From the NCBI GenBank assembly GCA_018713375.1, contig DVOV01000121.1, positions 1 to 12,117 of the forward strand: 12,117 bases of DNA. Direction: 5' to 3'. The notes under the pieces are model-generated. The model did no database searches. It saw only the letters and a program-made list of their open reading frames with translations, and was not told the DNA's origin. The position numbers and the translations under genes were made by a program. Source of the DNA: Candidatus Scatomorpha stercorigallinarum (GTDB taxonomy: Bacteria > Bacillota_A > Clostridia > Oscillospirales > Oscillospiraceae). Shown in pieces: positions 1 through 5,532 of this stretch. How positions within the stretch are numbered: the stretch's first letter is position 1; each line of letters opens with the position of its first letter.

Positions 1-380
1 GCTGCCTTGAGGCCGTATTTCTTGCGCTCCTTCATGCGCGGGTCGCGGGTGAGGTAGCCGGCGGCCTTCAGGGGCGCGCGGAAGCTCTCATCGACGGCCA
101 GCAGGGCGCGGGCGATACCGTGGCGGATGGCGCCGGCCTGGCCGGTGACGCCGCCGCCGGTGACGGTGGCCTCGATATCGACCTTGCCGACGGTGCCGGT
201 GGTGACCAGCGGCTGGCGGACTATCAGCTTGAGGGTCTCCAGGCCGAAGTAGTCGTCTATGTCGCGGCCGTTGATGGTGATGGCGCCGGTCCCGCCGGGG
301 AAGAGATGCACGCGGGCGACGGAGGACTTCCTGCGGCCGGTGCCGTACATATAGGCCTTCTTGCTCTTATAGGTAGCCAT
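1..380 (-). CDS. rpsI: 30S ribosomal protein S9 (C-terminus cut by the window edge)
   Basis: Small-subunit ribosomal protein whose C-terminal tail reaches towards the P-site tRNA in the 30S subunit. The reading frame runs from ATG at 378-380 to the left window edge (126 codons plus 2 bases). It shows the S9 hallmarks: a [11 protein letters not shown] segment near residues 14-24, a [17 protein letters not shown] core, and [17 protein letters not shown] at the end, so only the last few basic residues are missing. An AAGGAGG ribosome binding site lies just upstream (about 388-394). The gene follows rplM by 14 bases in the conserved rplM-rpsI operon order and is expected to share its promoter. 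Identification is certain from sequence; the true stop lies outside the window. Confidence 0.97.
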   Translation of the reverse strand, partial: MATYKSKKAYMYGTGRRKSSVARVHLFPGGTGAITINGRDIDDYFGLETLKLIVRQPLVTTGTVGKVDIEATVTGGGVTGQAGAIRHGIARALLAVDESFRAPLKAAGYLTRDPRMKERKKYGLKA

Positions 381-394
381 TATTCTTTACCTCC

Positions 395-823
395 TTAGCG
401 GTCCCAGACTTCGGGCTTCTGGGCGGCGTGGGTGTGCTCGGCGCCGCGGAAAACGCGCAGGCGGTTGAGCTGCCAGTTGGCGATGGTGTTCTTCTGCAGC
501 ATGCCGCGGACGGCGAGGCGCATGGCCAGCTCGGGCTTGAGCTTCATCAGGCGGTCGTAGCGGGTCCCGTGCAGGCCGCCGGGATAGCCGGAATGGGTGC
601 GGTAGTACTTCTGCTCGAGCTTCTTGCCGGTGAGGACGGCCTTCTCGGCGTTGATGACTATGACATAGTCGCCGCAGTCGACGTGCGGGGTGTAATCGAC
701 CTTCAGCTTGCCGCGGAGCAGGTCGGCCGCAAGAGCGGCGGTCTTGCCCAGGGGCTTGCCGGCAGCATCAATAACGTACCACTTGCGCGTGACCGTCTCC
801 TTGTTCAGCATGGTAGTGGACAT
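395..823 (-). CDS. rplM: 50S ribosomal protein L13
   Basis: Early-assembling large-subunit ribosomal protein of 142 residues, the usual length for bacterial L13. Visible family signatures are RKWYVIDAAGKPLG near the N-terminus, YTPHVDCGDYVIVINAEK in the middle, LAVRGML and the C-terminal EHTHAAQKPEV. The start at 821-823 is supported by TGGAGG seven bases upstream (about 831-836). The start could also be the internal Met at residue 5, but the ribosome binding site spacing favours the annotated one. It is the first gene of the rplM-rpsI operon. Its own promoter and a leader hairpin lie at 868-932. Confidence 0.97.
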   Translation of the reverse strand: MSTTMLNKETVTRKWYVIDAAGKPLGKTAALAADLLRGKLKVDYTPHVDCGDYVIVINAEKAVLTGKKLEQKYYRTHSGYPGGLHGTRYDRLMKLKPELAMRLAVRGMLQKNTIANWQLNRLRVFRGAEHTHAAQKPEVWDR

Positions 824-867
824 CTTTTTGCCTCCAGTATATTGATAAATATTTTGACAAAATGCCT

Positions 868-898
868 GGCGCGCAATAGAATGTATCTCAAGCGCGCC
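868..898 (-). promoter_or_regulatory. 5'-terminal leader hairpin of the rplM transcript
   Basis: The minus strand reads GGCGCGC (892-898), a 17-nt A/T-rich loop, then GCGCGCC (868-874): a perfect 7-bp stem that begins almost exactly at the predicted transcription start. Firmicute rplM genes often carry a structured L13 leader for autogenous control, so this is a candidate ribosomal-protein leader. It may instead be a 5' stabilising stem-loop. I cannot match it to the Rfam L13 leader consensus by eye. Confidence 0.45.
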
Positions 899-903
899 TT
901 ATT

Positions 904-932
904 TTTATAACACCGCGCGCATGGATTGTCAA
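904..932 (-). promoter_or_regulatory. SigA-type promoter of rplM-rpsI
   Basis: On the minus strand TTGACA (927-932) is followed after exactly 17 bases by TATAAA (904-909). That is a perfect -35 box and a 5/6 -10 box at the ideal spacing. The predicted start of transcription is near 897, giving a leader of about 75 nt before rplM. The spacer is GC-rich while the -10 flank is A/T-rich. Seen directly; use as a promoter is inferred. Confidence 0.85.
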
Positions 933-1032
933 CAGCGAATTTGATTAGCTCTGGCAATGCTCGCTCATGCTCCCGTTTCCTCTTGAATACTCGCGTTTTC
1001 TTGATTTCGATTTTCGTTTTTTGGAGGCCGCA

Positions 1033-1785
1033 ATGGACCTGGACAGATTCACCGGCTATGTCCGCCGCTGCGCGGACGACTATCACATGCTCTGCGCGGG
1101 AGACCGCGTGGCCGTCGGCGTCTCCGGCGGCAAGGATTCGATGGCCCTGCTGGCCGCGCTCGCGCACCTGCGGCGCTACCATCCTTCGCATTTTGAGCTG
1201 GAGGCCGTGACCATCGATATGGGCTTCCCCGGCATGGACTTCGCGCCTGTCGCCGCCTGGTGCGAGGCGCACGCCGTGCCCTACACGCTCATAAAGACGG
1301 ACATCCGAGAGATCGTCTTTGACGTGCGGCAGGAGGACAACCCCTGCTCGCTCTGCTCGAAGATGCGCCGCGGCGCGTTGAACGACGCCATGAAGCAGCG
1401 CGGCTGCAACAAGCTCGCGCTCGGCCACCACTTTGACGACGCGGTGGAGACCTTCCTCATGAACCTGCTCTTCACGGGGCAGCTCGCCTGCTTCAAGCCG
1501 GCCACCTACATGTCCCGCGCGGACGTGTGGCAGATACGGCCCATGCTCTACCTCGGCGAGGGGACCATCGCCTCCTTCGTGCGCGAGGAGGGCCTGCCGC
1601 TGGTGCCCACCACCTGCCCCGAGGACAAGGAGAGCAAGCGCGAGGAGATAAAGCTGCTCATAAAGCGCCTCTCTGCCGAGTACCCCGACCTGAAGGACAA
1701 GGTGTTCGGCGCCATGCAGCGCCTGCCGCTGGACGGCTGGGAAAAGCCCCCTCAGCCCGGCCCCGCCGCCGTTAAAGGACTGTAA
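1033..1785 (+). CDS. ttcA: TtcA-family PP-loop tRNA 2-thiocytidine synthetase
   Basis: Predicted ATP-dependent enzyme that activates a tRNA cytidine (C32 in E. coli TtcA) and exchanges its oxygen for sulfur, using a [4Fe-4S] cluster. The 250-residue product has the PP-loop SGGKDS at residues 31-36, a CSLC pair (C105, C108) followed by the MRRGAL segment, GHHFDD at 131-136, and one further cysteine at C195 (TTCPED). E. coli TtcA ligates its cluster with three cysteines in equivalent places, so all three ligands appear present. The start at 1033 is chosen over an in-frame ATG at 967 because GGAGG sits five bases upstream and family homology begins there. It is followed after 12 bases by a metallo-hydrolase gene. 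TilS is less likely because of the CxxC pattern; specificity for C32 in this organism is inferred. Confidence 0.88.
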   Translation: MDLDRFTGYVRRCADDYHMLCAGDRVAVGVSGGKDSMALLAALAHLRRYHPSHFELEAVTIDMGFPGMDFAPVAAWCEAHAVPYTLIKTDIREIVFDVRQEDNPCSLCSKMRRGALNDAMKQRGCNKLALGHHFDDAVETFLMNLLFTGQLACFKPATYMSRADVWQIRPMLYLGEGTIASFVREEGLPLVPTTCPEDKESKREEIKLLIKRLSAEYPDLKDKVFGAMQRLPLDGWEKPPQPGPAAVKGL

Positions 1786-1797
1786 GAGGTAGGACTT

Positions 1798-2559
1798 ATG
1801 GACAACTGGTTCACAATCGACACTGTAGACCCCGAAACCCACATCATAAGCGAGTACCGCCACCCGGAGCGCTCCCACTGCTACCTGCTCGAGGGCTCGG
1901 AGCGCAGCCTGCTTATCGACACCGGGCTCGGCATCTGCGACATCAGCGTCCCCGTTTCCGAGCTCACCCGGCAGCATGTGACCGCCGCGCTGACGCATGC
2001 GCACTGGGACCACATCGGCGGGCTGTGGCACTATGGCGACTTCTGCGCCCACGCGGCGGAGCTCGGCTGGCTCAACGGCGGCTTCCCGCAGAGCATCGAG
2101 ACGGTGCGCAGCTTCGTCGTGACGGGCTGCGACCTGCCGGAGGGCTTCGACGCGGCCAAATACGAGCTCTTCCAGGGCGCGCCTGCGCGGCTGCTCGAGG
2201 ACGGGGACGTGATAGACCTCGGCGGCAGGCGCATAGAGGCGGTGCACACCCCCGGCCACTCCCCCGGGCATCTGTGCTTTTATGAGCGCGAGCGCGGCTA
2301 TCTCTTCACCGGCGACCTCGTCTACGAGGGGGAGCTGTACGCCTTTTATCCCTCCACCGACCCCGAGGCCTATCTCGCCTCGGTTGAAAAGATCTCCGCA
2401 CTGCCCGTCGGGCGAGTCCTGCCCGCCCACTTTTCGCTCGGCGTCGCGCCCGGGCTAATAACCGAAATACGCGACGCCCTGCGGGGCCTCGCCGCGTCCG
2501 GCGAGCTCCGGCACGGCACGGGCCTGCACGACTTCGGCCGCTGGGCCGTCAAGCTGTGA
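1798..2559 (+). CDS. MBL-fold metallo-hydrolase (glyoxalase II-like)
   Basis: Soluble 253-residue metallo-beta-lactamase-fold hydrolase. The metal-binding set is visible in order: THAHWDH (H67, H69, D71, H72), TPGHSPGH (H154), a GD pair (D173) and LPAH (H211), which would make a two-metal site of the glyoxalase II type. No signal peptide or membrane segment is present. The gene starts 12 bases after ttcA with an AGAGGTAGG ribosome binding site, so the two are probably cotranscribed. The substrate cannot be read from sequence: glyoxalase II thioesterase, lactonase and other MBL activities are all possible. A strong GC hairpin lies just after the stop (2577-2601) without a T-tract on this strand. 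Confidence 0.85.
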   Translation: MDNWFTIDTVDPETHIISEYRHPERSHCYLLEGSERSLLIDTGLGICDISVPVSELTRQHVTAALTHAHWDHIGGLWHYGDFCAHAAELGWLNGGFPQSIETVRSFVVTGCDLPEGFDAAKYELFQGAPARLLEDGDVIDLGGRRIEAVHTPGHSPGHLCFYERERGYLFTGDLVYEGELYAFYPSTDPEAYLASVEKISALPVGRVLPAHFSLGVAPGLITEIRDALRGLAASGELRHGTGLHDFGRWAVKL

Positions 2560-2576
2560 ACAGGCCGTTAAAAATC

Positions 2577-2601
2577 CCGCCGGGCGCTTGCGCTCCGGCG
2601 G
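2577..2601. repeat. GC-rich inverted repeat after the metallo-hydrolase gene
   Basis: CCGCCGG (2577-2583) pairs with CCGGCGG (2595-2601) around an 11-base centre. On the plus strand no T-run follows, so it is not a canonical terminator for the upstream genes. On the minus strand it is followed by ATTTTTAAC, but no minus-strand gene reads into it. It overlaps the -35 box of the candidate mgtE promoter, so it could also affect that promoter. Confidence 0.4.
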
Positions 2602-2616
2602 CGTCTGTGGTAAAGT
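2588..2616 (+). promoter_or_regulatory. Candidate extended -10 promoter of the mgtE leader
   Basis: TTGCGC (2588-2593) is followed after 17 bases by TAAAGT (2611-2616), preceded by TG one base upstream (TGGTAAAGT), an extended -10 arrangement. The -35 match is only 3/6. The predicted transcription start is near 2623, about 24 nt before the small ORF. Alternatively mgtE is read through from the ttcA unit. Moderate to low confidence. Confidence 0.45.
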
Positions 2617-2646
2617 AGTCACACTTCATGGAAACGAGGTGAAAGC

Positions 2647-2730
2647 ATGGACAGCTGCAGTTGCACATCCGGGACCGGCAGGGCCGTTTGGCTCCGGGCC
2701 GGGCGTGAGCGCGCCCTGTCCGTGCGTTAG
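2647..2730 (+). CDS. Small ORF in the mgtE leader (putative 27-residue leader peptide)
   Basis: A 27-codon ORF beginning MDSCSC and ending ALSVR, then TAG at 2728-2730. A GAGG ribosome binding site sits seven bases before the ATG (2636-2639), better than expected for a chance ORF. The peptide is cysteine-rich at its start (two Cys spaced by one Ser), then glycine/arginine-rich with one Trp, and has no membrane segment. It lies between a candidate promoter and an intrinsic terminator, upstream of a Mg2+ transporter gene. That is the place of a regulatory leader peptide, comparable in layout (not in sequence) to mgtL and mgtP in enteric bacteria. It resembles no family I know. Translation is inferred from the ribosome binding site and the context only. 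Confidence 0.4.
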   Translation: MDSCSCTSGTGRAVWLRAGRERALSVR

Positions 2731-2759
2731 CGCGTTTTGCGCGCCTTTGGCCGCTGCCG
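2676..2759 (+). promoter_or_regulatory. Candidate antiterminator pairing in the mgtE leader
   Basis: The segment CGGCAGGGC at 2676-2684, inside the small ORF, can pair with the left arm of the downstream terminator (GCCGCTGCCG, 2750-2759): six continuous base pairs, one bulge, then three more. The same segment can instead pair with GCCCTG at 2713-2718 (six base pairs with CAGGGC). The two pairings exclude each other, as expected in an attenuator. The region is very GC-rich, so chance complementarity is possible. Confidence 0.35.
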
Positions 2760-2820
2760 TCCCCACCAGCACCTGCACAGTCAACTGGGCCGTGCGTGAG
2801 CGGGCGGCAGCGGCATTTTT
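2750..2820 (+). terminator. Intrinsic terminator (attenuator) in the mgtE leader
   Basis: GCCGCTGCCG (2750-2759) and CGGCAGCGGC (2805-2814) form a perfect 10-bp stem, immediately followed by A and T5 (2816-2820). The 45-nt apical part can fold further (for example CCAG with CTGG). Its position in the untranslated leader, 78 bases before mgtE and after the small ORF, suggests conditional termination rather than the end of an operon. The T-tract is only moderate. Confidence 0.6.
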
Positions 2821-2852
2821 ATGCCCTTTCCGCCCTCCCACGGCCTTCCGTC

Positions 2853-2870
2853 CCGGGAAACGCATCCCGG
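2853..2870 (+). repeat. Hairpin between the terminator and the mgtE ribosome binding site
   Basis: CCGGGA (2853-2858), the loop AACGCA, then TCCCGG (2865-2870) form a perfect 6-bp stem. It ends about 15 bases before the AAAGGAGG ribosome binding site of mgtE (2884-2891) and leaves that site free. Its role is unknown. Confidence 0.4.
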
Positions 2871-2898
2871 CTGTGTAAAAGGCAAAGGAGGGAACGCC

Positions 2899-3930
2899 AT
2901 GACCATCATCAACAACAGCATTTTCCGCACCTGCTCCCGGCGCCCGGCGGCGTATGAGTACATGACGCGCGACTACGTCTCCGTACAGGAGGGCGCGAGC
3001 GTGCGCGAGGCCATGCGCTCGCTGGTCAGGCAGGCCGGCGAGCGGGAAAACGTCTCCACCATCTATGTGGTGGACGCCGCCGGCATCCTCACGGGCTCCA
3101 TCGAGCTCGCGCGGCTCATCCGCGCCCGCGAGGGGGACGCGCTCGCCTCCGTCACGGAGCGCGACATCCCCGCCGTGAACATAGGCGAGGACGCCGCGGG
3201 CTGCGCCGCCCGGCTGCGCGCGCTGGGCGCGGAGGGCGCGCCCGTGGTGGACGGCATGGGCCGCCTGCGCGGCGCGCTGACGGCCGTGGAGCTCGCGCGC
3301 ATCGAAAGCGGCGCCATGGACGAGGACTATGCCCGCCTGGGCGGCCTGACGGAGGGCGAGGACCTCTGCGAGCCGCTGCGCGCGAGCGTCCGCAAGCGCC
3401 TGCCCTGGCTGCTCGCGCTGCTGGCCCTGGGGCTGGTGGTGTCCAGCGTGGTGGGCGCGTTCGAGCAGGTGGTGTCGCGCCTGCCGCTCATCATCTCCTT
3501 CCAGTCTCTGGTGCTGGACATGGCTGGCAACGTGGGCACGCAGTCGCTGGCCGTCACCATCCGCGTGCTGACGGACCGCCGCGCCGGCCGCGCGCAGAAG
3601 CTGCGCCTGCTGGCGAAGGAGACGCGCGTGGGAGCGGCCAACGGCCTCGCCCTGGCCGTGCTCTCCGTGGCCTTCATCGGGCTCTATCTCGTCCTCTTCA
3701 AGGGGCAGGACGCCGCGCTGGCCCTCTCCGTGGCCTTCTGCACGTCCGTCGCCCTCGCTGTCTCCATCGTCCTCTCGAGCGCGGCGGGGACGGTCATCCC
3801 CCTGGTATTCGACCGCCTGCACATCGACCCCGCCGTGGCCTCCGGCCCGCTGATCACCACCGTCAACGACCTCATCGCCGTCGTCACCTACTACGGCCTC
3901 GCCTGGCTGCTGCTGATGCGCGCCGTCTGA
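2899..3930 (+). CDS. mgtE: MgtE-type magnesium transporter, short form (CBS plus membrane domain)
   Basis: Predicted Mg2+ channel/transporter of the inner membrane, 343 residues. Residues about 19-135 form a CBS pair (YMTRDYVSV and VVDAAGILTGSI mark the first repeat, APVVDGMGRLRG the second). From about 168 there are five hydrophobic segments, beginning at RKRLPWLLALL. They include the pore signature GNVGTQ (211-216; usually GNAGTQ) and TTVNDL with D324, which aligns with the Mg2+-binding pore aspartate (Asp432 in Thermus MgtE). The usual N-terminal superhelical domain (roughly 130 residues) is absent, so regulation by Mg2+ would rest on the CBS part. The start at 2899 is chosen for AGGAGG seven bases upstream; an in-frame ATG at 2821 lies in the terminator tail. 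A long structured leader precedes it. Transport of other divalent ions is possible. Confidence 0.9.
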   Translation: MTIINNSIFRTCSRRPAAYEYMTRDYVSVQEGASVREAMRSLVRQAGERENVSTIYVVDAAGILTGSIELARLIRAREGDALASVTERDIPAVNIGEDAAGCAARLRALGAEGAPVVDGMGRLRGALTAVELARIESGAMDEDYARLGGLTEGEDLCEPLRASVRKRLPWLLALLALGLVVSSVVGAFEQVVSRLPLIISFQSLVLDMAGNVGTQSLAVTIRVLTDRRAGRAQKLRLLAKETRVGAANGLALAVLSVAFIGLYLVLFKGQDAALALSVAFCTSVALAVSIVLSSAAGTVIPLVFDRLHIDPAVASGPLITTVNDLIAVVTYYGLAWLLLMRAV

Positions 3931-3952
3931 GCCGTACACTAAGGAGGATACC

Positions 3953-4474
3953 ATGCCCCAGCACGTCACCGTCACCGCCTACGACCCCCGCTGGCCGCAG
4001 CTCTATGAGCGCGAGGCGGCGGCCATCTCCGCCGCCCTCGGCGGCGCGCTCTCCGCCATCCATCACATCGGCAGCACCGCCGTGCCCGGCCTGGCGGCCA
4101 AGCCCATCATCGACATCATGCCCGTCGTGCATTCGCTCTCGGGCGCCGACGCCGCGCGCGGCGCGCTGGAGGCGCTCGGCTATGAATACCTGGGCGAATT
4201 CGGCATCCCCGGCCGGCGCTACCTGCGCCGCGGCGGCGACGAGCGCACGCATCAGGTGCACATCTTCGCCGAAGGGGACCGGGAGAACATCGCCCGGCAC
4301 CTGGCCTTCCGCGACTACCTGCGCGCGCACCCGGACGTGTGTGCGGAATACGCCGCGCTCAAGCGCGCCCTGGCCGCGCGCTATCCCTACGACATTGAGG
4401 GCTACTGCGACGGCAAGGCGGGATTCGTGAAAAAATACGAGTCCCTCGCCCTCGCCTGGGCGGAGGGGAGGTAA
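3953..4474 (+). CDS. GrpB family protein (UPF0157)
   Basis: Cytoplasmic protein of 173 residues in the GrpB/UPF0157 family, which has a nucleotidyltransferase-like fold but no settled biochemical role. The family signature HHIGSTAVPGLAAKPIIDI occupies residues 37-55, with the GS and paired acidic positions expected of the fold. RTHQVHIF and the FRDYLRAHP segment follow, also typical. AAGGAGG lies five bases before the ATG, 22 bases after mgtE, so cotranscription is likely. Its stop codon is only two bases before the start of the CAT-like gene, which suggests translational coupling. Family assignment is firm; a function is not claimed. Confidence 0.88.
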   Translation: MPQHVTVTAYDPRWPQLYEREAAAISAALGGALSAIHHIGSTAVPGLAAKPIIDIMPVVHSLSGADAARGALEALGYEYLGEFGIPGRRYLRRGGDERTHQVHIFAEGDRENIARHLAFRDYLRAHPDVCAEYAALKRALAARYPYDIEGYCDGKAGFVKKYESLALAWAEGR

Positions 4475-4476
4475 GG

Positions 4477-5097
4477 ATGGAATACACCGTCATCGACCTC
4501 GAGCGCTGGCCGCGCCGGGAGTTCTACGAGCACTACATGCGCGCCGTCCCCTGCACCTACAGCATGACCGTGCGCCTGGACATCACCAACATACGCCGCC
4601 GGGGCTACCGCCTCTACCCCGCGCTGCTCTGGCAGCTCACGCGCGCCGTGGACGCCTGCGAGCCCTTCCGCATGGCCCTGCGCGGGGAGGAGCTGGTGTG
4701 TTACCGGCGGATGCGCCCCTGCTTTACGGTGTTCCACGCTGGGAGCGGCAGCTTTTCCAACCTCTGGACGGAGCACGCGGAGAGCTGGCCGCAGTTCCTG
4801 CGCCAGTATGAGGAGGCGCTCGGGCGCTGGGGCGGCGTGGAGGGCTTTTCACCCCAGGGCGAGATGCCGGAGGACTGCTTCACCGTCTCCATGCTGCCCT
4901 GGGCGGAATTTGAGGGCTTCAACATCAACACGCCGGGCTTCGGCTATCTGAAGCCCATCTTCACGCTGGGCCGCTTCCGCGAGAGCGGCGGCAGCACGAG
5001 CCTGCCCCTGGCCCTGCAGGCGCACCACGCCGTCTGCGACGGCTACCACGCCTGCCGGTTCCTCAGCATCCTGCAGGACGGCATCGGCAGCATGTAA
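4477..5097 (+). CDS. Type-A chloramphenicol acetyltransferase-like protein
   Basis: Predicted acetyl-CoA-dependent O-acetyltransferase of 206 residues, close to the usual CAT length of about 210-220. The family pattern is clear along the chain: WxRxEFYEHY, VPCTYSMTVRLDIT (24-37), YPALLWQLT, WTEH, FEGFNIN (145-151), KPIFTLGRF and the active-site QAHHAVCDGYH, with catalytic His H184 and structural Asp D188. Gly147 occupies the place of Ser148 of CAT-III; as I recall some clostridial CATs also have Gly there, so this does not exclude activity. It sits in a housekeeping-like run with GrpB and GNAT genes and shows no mobile-element neighbours, so it may be an intrinsic xenobiotic acetyltransferase rather than acquired resistance. 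Substrate not determined. Confidence 0.85.
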   Translation: MEYTVIDLERWPRREFYEHYMRAVPCTYSMTVRLDITNIRRRGYRLYPALLWQLTRAVDACEPFRMALRGEELVCYRRMRPCFTVFHAGSGSFSNLWTEHAESWPQFLRQYEEALGRWGGVEGFSPQGEMPEDCFTVSMLPWAEFEGFNINTPGFGYLKPIFTLGRFRESGGSTSLPLALQAHHAVCDGYHACRFLSILQDGIGSM

Positions 5098-5111
5098 AAA
5101 GGAGGCCCGCC

Positions 5112-5495
5112 ATGGAATACCGCATCGACGACCGCGCGCTGGACGTCCACGAGTTCCTCAGCCTCGCCAACAGCGTCTGGCCCGGCGACTACGACGTTGA
5201 ACTCACACGCCGCGCGCTGGAGCGCACGATGAACATCAGCGCCTATGAAAACGGCCGCCTCGCCGGCTGCCTGCGCATCCTCACGGACGGCTGTTTTTTC
5301 GGCACCATCACCGAGCTGCTGGTGCGACCCGAATACCGGCGCCGCGGCCTGGGCAGCCATCTGCTGCGCCTGGCCGCGGAGAACACGCCGACGATGCTCT
5401 ATTTCGGCGCGCAGCCGGGGCTGGAGGGCTTCTACGAAAAAAATGGCTGCCGCAGGAGCCTGCAGTCCTATGTCATCGACAGGCCGCAAAAATAA
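5112..5495 (+). CDS. GNAT family N-acetyltransferase
   Basis: Small 127-residue GNAT enzyme that would transfer an acetyl group from acetyl-CoA to an amine. Motif A is plain: ITELLVRPEYRRRGLGSHLL, with the RxxGxG pyrophosphate-binding loop at residues 76-81. A C-terminal GLEGFYEKNGCRR segment matches motif B. It is shorter at the N-terminus than many GNATs (about 150 residues) but keeps the full core. AAAGGAGG precedes the start by six bases, 14 bases after the CAT-like gene. It is the last gene of the plus-strand run, with a strong terminator directly behind. The substrate is unknown. Confidence 0.87.
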   Translation: MEYRIDDRALDVHEFLSLANSVWPGDYDVELTRRALERTMNISAYENGRLAGCLRILTDGCFFGTITELLVRPEYRRRGLGSHLLRLAAENTPTMLYFGAQPGLEGFYEKNGCRRSLQSYVIDRPQK

Positions 5496-5498
5496 AGC

Positions 5499-5532
5499 CG
5501 CCGGGCGGAACATCCGCCCGGCGTGTTTTTTT
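5499..5532. terminator. Intrinsic terminator shared by convergent transcription units
   Basis: CGCCGGGCGG (5499-5508), the loop AACAT, and CCGCCCGGCG (5514-5523) make a perfect 10-bp stem followed by TG and T7 (5526-5532) on the plus strand. It closes the ttcA-to-GNAT run. On the minus strand the same stem is followed by GCTTTATTTTTG, so it should also stop the marR-MATE transcript. Its T-tract reaches into the MATE stop codon at 5531-5533. Confidence 0.9.

Noticed and set aside
973..1001. Possible ttcA promoter (TTGAAT, 17 bases, TTCGAT)
   Set aside because: Only 4/6 and 3/6 matches in an A/T-rich stretch; too weak to list as a feature, although some promoter must exist between 930 and 1032.
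967..1032. Upstream in-frame ATG extending ttcA by 22 codons
   Set aside because: No ribosome binding site precedes it, the extension is Phe/Leu-rich and unlike the family, and the GGAGG before 1033 marks the start.
805..2430. 541-codon minus-strand frame opposite ttcA and the metallo-hydrolase
   Set aside because: It is the antisense shadow of two clear genes in GC-rich DNA, with His/Arg/Ala/Val-biased composition and no family motif.
2730..2744. GCGCG-TTTTG-CGCGC hairpin as a terminator
   Set aside because: The stem is short and not followed by a T-run; it is more likely part of the leader fold.
2588..2878. 96-codon plus-strand frame through the mgtE leader
   Set aside because: It starts at a TTG inside a hairpin, has no ribosome binding site, runs through the terminator and T-tract, and has a low-complexity Ala/Pro composition. 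The leader reading with a short ORF is better supported.
2821..2898. Upstream in-frame ATG extending mgtE by 26 codons
   Set aside because: The ATG lies directly after the terminator T-tract, has no ribosome binding site, and the extension is Pro/Gly-rich without homology. ATG at 2899 has AGGAGG at ideal spacing.
2626..3975. 449-codon minus-strand frame opposite mgtE
   Set aside because: Antisense shadow of mgtE caused by GC-rich codon use; no ribosome binding site or recognisable domain.
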